From Collybia mongolica (taxonomy: Eukaryota; Basidiomycota; Agaricomycetes; Agaricales; Clitocybaceae), in the NCBI GenBank assembly GCA_013420905.1, contig JAAXNY010000010.1, forward strand, positions 1,612,001 through 1,676,000: a stretch of 64,000 bases of DNA, in the 5' to 3' direction. This document shows, piece by piece, positions 61,169 to 64,000 of this stretch (positions within the stretch are counted from its first letter, which is position 1; each line of letters starts with the position of its first letter). The position numbers and the translations under genes are program-made. Under the pieces are notes generated by a model. That model saw only the letters and a list, made by a program, of their open reading frames with translations. It searched no databases and was not told where the DNA came from.

Positions 61169-63130
61169 TCATACTCCAATAAACCAATAATAACATGCCA
61201 TTAGAACTCTCATCAATCCGAATAGCTCTCGTTTGGGTTGTGAGAAGCGCGCTTCGTGCTCATTCAGAGTTATCGAGTCAAATCTAGCATAATGCTTTCT
61301 TCCAGGTATATCAGGGTCTTCCTGATAGATATAGTAGCCTACGGCTTTCCATGACGTATCTACTGACAATACCACTGGCGTATTCCAGGTGTAATTAATT
61401 GGACGGAGCGCGGGGCTATATTTAAGTGCGTCTAACAATAGCTGCTGCGCTTCTTCTTGCTCAGGCCCCCATATCCAAGGTTCGCTACTTCTAGTTAACT
61501 TTTGAATTGGTTGGCCTATACGGGCAAAGTCTTTAATGAAATTCCTGCATACACCAATAGTTCCCATGTAAGCGCGTACTTCACTGACATCTTTGCATGG
61601 TCCCCATCTTTCAACTACACCAATTCTATCTGTAGTAGGTTTTCGTCCTTCATAGGTACATCTATGTCCTACCACTAGAATTTCACTTGCGCATAACATA
61701 GACTTATATCCTGAAAACGTTCCTCCAGAATACTTCATTCTCTGTACGACGCGATTTACATTTTGCATATGTTCCCAGAAGAAGCGCCTAACACCTGGAG
61801 CACCAGGTAGCTCTTCTTCTGTTCCGTCCGGCAGTTCGTAGCGCGTTGCTGGACCGCGCACGGGTACATCATCAATGTAGGGTATTGTGACATGTGGTAC
61901 CTCATCCTGTAGGATGTATGTGACATCATCATGAAATATTGGAACTGAATTCGTCCATCCCATAGGAAGTGTTACTAGTCTCAGTGCGCCAAACGGTGTT
62001 TGGAACGTGGTTAGATCACGCGAGGTTTCTGCTAAAGGCCTCTCATCGTATCCTACATATAGATCCATCATTCCGCCACAAGCGCGCCCTGCGAAGTGTT
62101 CTGCTAGTTCTTCGGTAGCGGGTGGTAAGCCCGAGTGCGCTATTGTGACTGCATTCAGCGGTTCTAGACTATGTACAATTCTAAGCTTCTTTCCTGGGCC
62201 TTTCTTTAATACGGTAAACCATCTAGACCTATATGATGAATTGGATCTCTCATAGACTCCTGCATCAATTTTAGTTTTGATGATTTTACAAACATCTTCA
62301 TAGATCCCTGGTGGGATTCTAATGTTCCTTTCTGTCCACGGCGTATGTGGGACTACTGGTATCTCGACGGGAGGAAAATATTCCTTCTTAAAGCTACCGC
62401 GCTCACTATCATTCCAGGCAAAACCATCATTATGTTTGCACATAAAGTCGTGGATTATATCCATCTCTTTAGGTTTTAAGAAGCTCTCTTCTTCGTGTAC
62501 CCTTTGGAATTCCACGCGCCTTTCCTCAGTATACCTTCCAGTTGGTTTAAACGGAGGTGGGTTAGGCGTTAGAACGGGTAGGGCCGCTAAAGGGTCACCC
62601 TTTATATCTCTGATAATTCTAAATTTATCAGGCAGGTCCGCCAGTGTTGGTTTTGTTTTCAAATGTACTGGTTTATACTTCTTTCCTACTAGCTGATCCA
62701 TGGGCTCAATATTACACTTTTCACTTGTTGCAGTTCCAAGACCGTGCTCATTGGTGCCAATTTGCCACTGCTTTAATTTACTTAAAGCTTTATCGGTCAT
62801 GGGCTGTTTTTGAGCATATGTCATAGGTCTAGTGGGTGTACTTGCTGGGTCGCTGCTGTTCTGCTCGTAGTTTATCACTGGTCCATCGCGCTCATCTACG
62901 GAAGCCAAGTACGTGGCTAGTAATTCGCGTTCAGGTACTGTACTATTCATGTTCACATCACTTCTAGACAAAAAGACATCTCTAAGTTCTTTGTGACCAA
63001 AATTCCGTTTATCAGTAGGGTGTCTATAACCCGTTATAATAAAGTTTCCGTTCTCATCTTCAGCAATTTCTACGGCTAGCTCTCCTTGATCACTTTGGAT
63101 TAATTCATCGAAGGCCGAAAATCCTGCTCC
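61169..63130 (-). CDS. Gypsy pol: reverse transcriptase and RNase H
   Basis: Open from ~63130 (the ATG at 62971 is probably internal) to the TGA at 61169. Motifs: RNIRIPPGIYEDV, SSYRSRWFTVLKKGPGKKLR, PMGWTNSVPIFHDDV, IPYIDDVPV (YxDD intact), RNase H start VLSVDTSWKAVGYYIYQ. The 5' end overlaps the protease frame by a few dozen bases in the -1 frame relative to it. Confidence 0.87.
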   Translation of the reverse strand, partial: GAGFSAFDELIQSDQGELAVEIAEDENGNFIITGYRHPTDKRNFGHKELRDVFLSRSDVNMNSTVPERELLATYLASVDERDGPVINYEQNSSDPASTPTRPMTYAQKQPMTDKALSKLKQWQIGTNEHGLGTATSEKCNIEPMDQLVGKKYKPVHLKTKPTLADLPDKFRIIRDIKGDPLAALPVLTPNPPPFKPTGRYTEERRVEFQRVHEEESFLKPKEMDIIHDFMCKHNDGFAWNDSERGSFKKEYFPPVEIPVVPHTPWTERNIRIPPGIYEDVCKIIKTKIDAGVYERSNSSYRSRWFTVLKKGPGKKLRIVHSLEPLNAVTIAHSGLPPATEELAEHFAGRACGGMMDLYVGYDERPLAETSRDLTTFQTPFGALRLVTLPMGWTNSVPIFHDDVTYILQDEVPHVTIPYIDDVPVRGPATRYELPDGTEEELPGAPGVRRFFWEHMQNVNRVVQRMKYSGGTFSGYKSMLCASEILVVGHRCTYEGRKPTTDRIGVVERWGPCKDVSEVRAYMGTIGVCRNFIKDFARIGQPIQKLTRSSEPWIWGPEQEEAQQLLLDALKYSPALRPINYTWNTPVVLSVDTSWKAVGYYIYQEDPDIPGRKHYARFDSITLNEHEARFSQPKRELFGLMRVLMACYYWFIGV

Positions 63131-64000
63131 GGTTGTCTTTTCAACAGCTTAGGCGGTGATCCCTTTGCATGGGTAGGGATAGTACACCTTCGTCCCGTGT
63201 TAGGGTCCGTGATAGTGACTACTTGTCCCCCGTCCCGAGCATTTTTGATCTGACTTTCCGTGAGTGTATCAAATGGTCTCCCGAGCAATACTTTGTATGC
63301 GGGTGAATTTATGATATGTACTTGGAGGTAGATGGCCATGTCATTAAACAAGAAAGGAACATTGCGCGCTAATCCCGCTGTTCTCTCAACTTGTTTATTA
63401 GCACTCTGCATGTGTATGACAACGTCCGGATCCCATGAAATATCTAAGTCTAAAGCCGTTTGTTTAGCCATTGATACTATTTGGGATCCCCCATCTAATA
63501 AAGATTCCTCCGTTCCTGCCCCATTTATTACTGGATATACTGCGCGCAAAGAGGCCGATTCTTTTGCTACATACAGCTGTTTGAGCTCTTCCCCAGCTGG
63601 TAAAGATTCTAAATACTGTAGGACTGGGTCTCCGCATATTATAGATCCCTTAGGTATTCCGCCGCGGTCATACTCCGAGATGAAGAAAGACTGGAATGGG
63701 ATTGACTCTACTGGTAGCGCGTCATGCCGTAAGTAGTTATCATCAAGTTCCCAGTCCCCTCCAAAGGGTAAGACGTCTTCCTCATCTATTCCGTTTATTT
63801 GCAAGTTAGCGTCCCTTTGGGTGAGGGACTTACGTCTGGCAGTTACAATATTCTTTATCCCATCTCTAATGGTTTTTGACGAGCCCATTAACTCTCCCGT
63901 GGTCAATGTGATAGGGTTGTCTAACACTTTAGCAATTATATCGCCACCTTTTAATTTTACTTCTATCGGGGACTTAGTTTCATAAGTCGGACCGCGCTTA
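63100..64000 (-). CDS. Gypsy protease region, N-terminus beyond the window
   Basis: Open frame entering from the right edge and ending at TAA 63102-63100. Contains LLDGGSQIVSM, a retropepsin-like active-site segment with Asp-Gly-Gly instead of the usual Asp-Ser/Thr-Gly, and YKVLLGRPFDTL, the LLG(R/M) flap partner. Upstream gag is outside the window. Confidence 0.75.
   Translation of the reverse strand, partial: KRGPTYETKSPIEVKLKGGDIIAKVLDNPITLTTGELMGSSKTIRDGIKNIVTARRKSLTQRDANLQINGIDEEDVLPFGGDWELDDNYLRHDALPVESIPFQSFFISEYDRGGIPKGSIICGDPVLQYLESLPAGEELKQLYVAKESASLRAVYPVINGAGTEESLLDGGSQIVSMAKQTALDLDISWDPDVVIHMQSANKQVERTAGLARNVPFLFNDMAIYLQVHIINSPAYKVLLGRPFDTLTESQIKNARDGGQVVTITDPNTGRRCTIPTHAKGSPPKLLKRQPEQDFRPSMN

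Larger units (their letters stand above)
57220..64000 (-). mobile_element. Ty3/gypsy retrotransposon, 3' two-thirds, young copy
   Basis: Minus-strand order: protease (running in from the edge), RT, RNase H, integrase, polypurine tract, LTR. RT before integrase marks gypsy. It is inserted in LINE-2 with a 5-bp target duplication and runs out of the window at 64000. Only one in-frame stop and one frame change are seen in about 5 kb, so it is much younger than its neighbours. Confidence 0.92.

Overview
The window looks like nuclear DNA from a filamentous basidiomycete, probably an Agaricomycete. Every host gene is cut by many short introns of about 45-65 nt with GT-AG (twice GC-AG) borders. Gene content supports this: a fungal phytochrome histidine kinase, a DUG2-type WD40+M20 protein, a GT61 glycosyltransferase, and abundant Ty3/gypsy, Ty1/copia, Tad-like LINE, hAT and pogo/Tigger elements. 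Species is inferred only.

Host block 1 (1-22.9 kb) is gene dense. In order: PRP2-type DEAH splicing helicase (+), short-chain dehydrogenase (-), a small unrecognised four-exon gene (+), a family III CoA-transferase with a mitochondrial-type leader (+), a pogo/Tigger remnant, the CHL1/DDX11 iron-sulfur DNA helicase (+, 17 exons resolved), a DUG2-like protein (-), and a large disordered nuclear-type protein with three SUMO-interaction-like motifs (+).

Transposon block A (about 22.9-36.9 kb) is a degraded Ty1/copia element (-) split by a 6.35 kb LINE (-) whose insertion can be dated to the base by a 14-bp target duplication. AT-rich debris and a PIF1-type helicase pseudogene (+) follow.

Host block 2 (36.97-46.5 kb) holds a GT61 glycosyltransferase (+), a phytochrome hybrid histidine kinase (-) and an ABHD12-like serine hydrolase (-).

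Transposon block B (46.7-64 kb) holds a small TA-flanked foldback element, a non-autonomous hAT-type element with a perfect 8-bp target duplication and a solo gypsy LTR inside it, then a three-deep nest, all on the minus strand: a chromovirus interrupted by a second LINE, itself interrupted by a gypsy element that runs off the right edge. 

The most notable signal is how the transposons are dying. At least seven element reading frames are each broken by a TGA (TCA on the given strand) where the family usually has arginine CGA. Two copies of the same 1.2 kb LTR differ strikingly by loss of CpG sites. This points to CpG-directed C-to-T decay (methylation-linked or RIP-like), with the right-edge gypsy element as the young, CpG-rich member. 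I did not see a defence system, CRISPR array, rRNA or tRNA gene.
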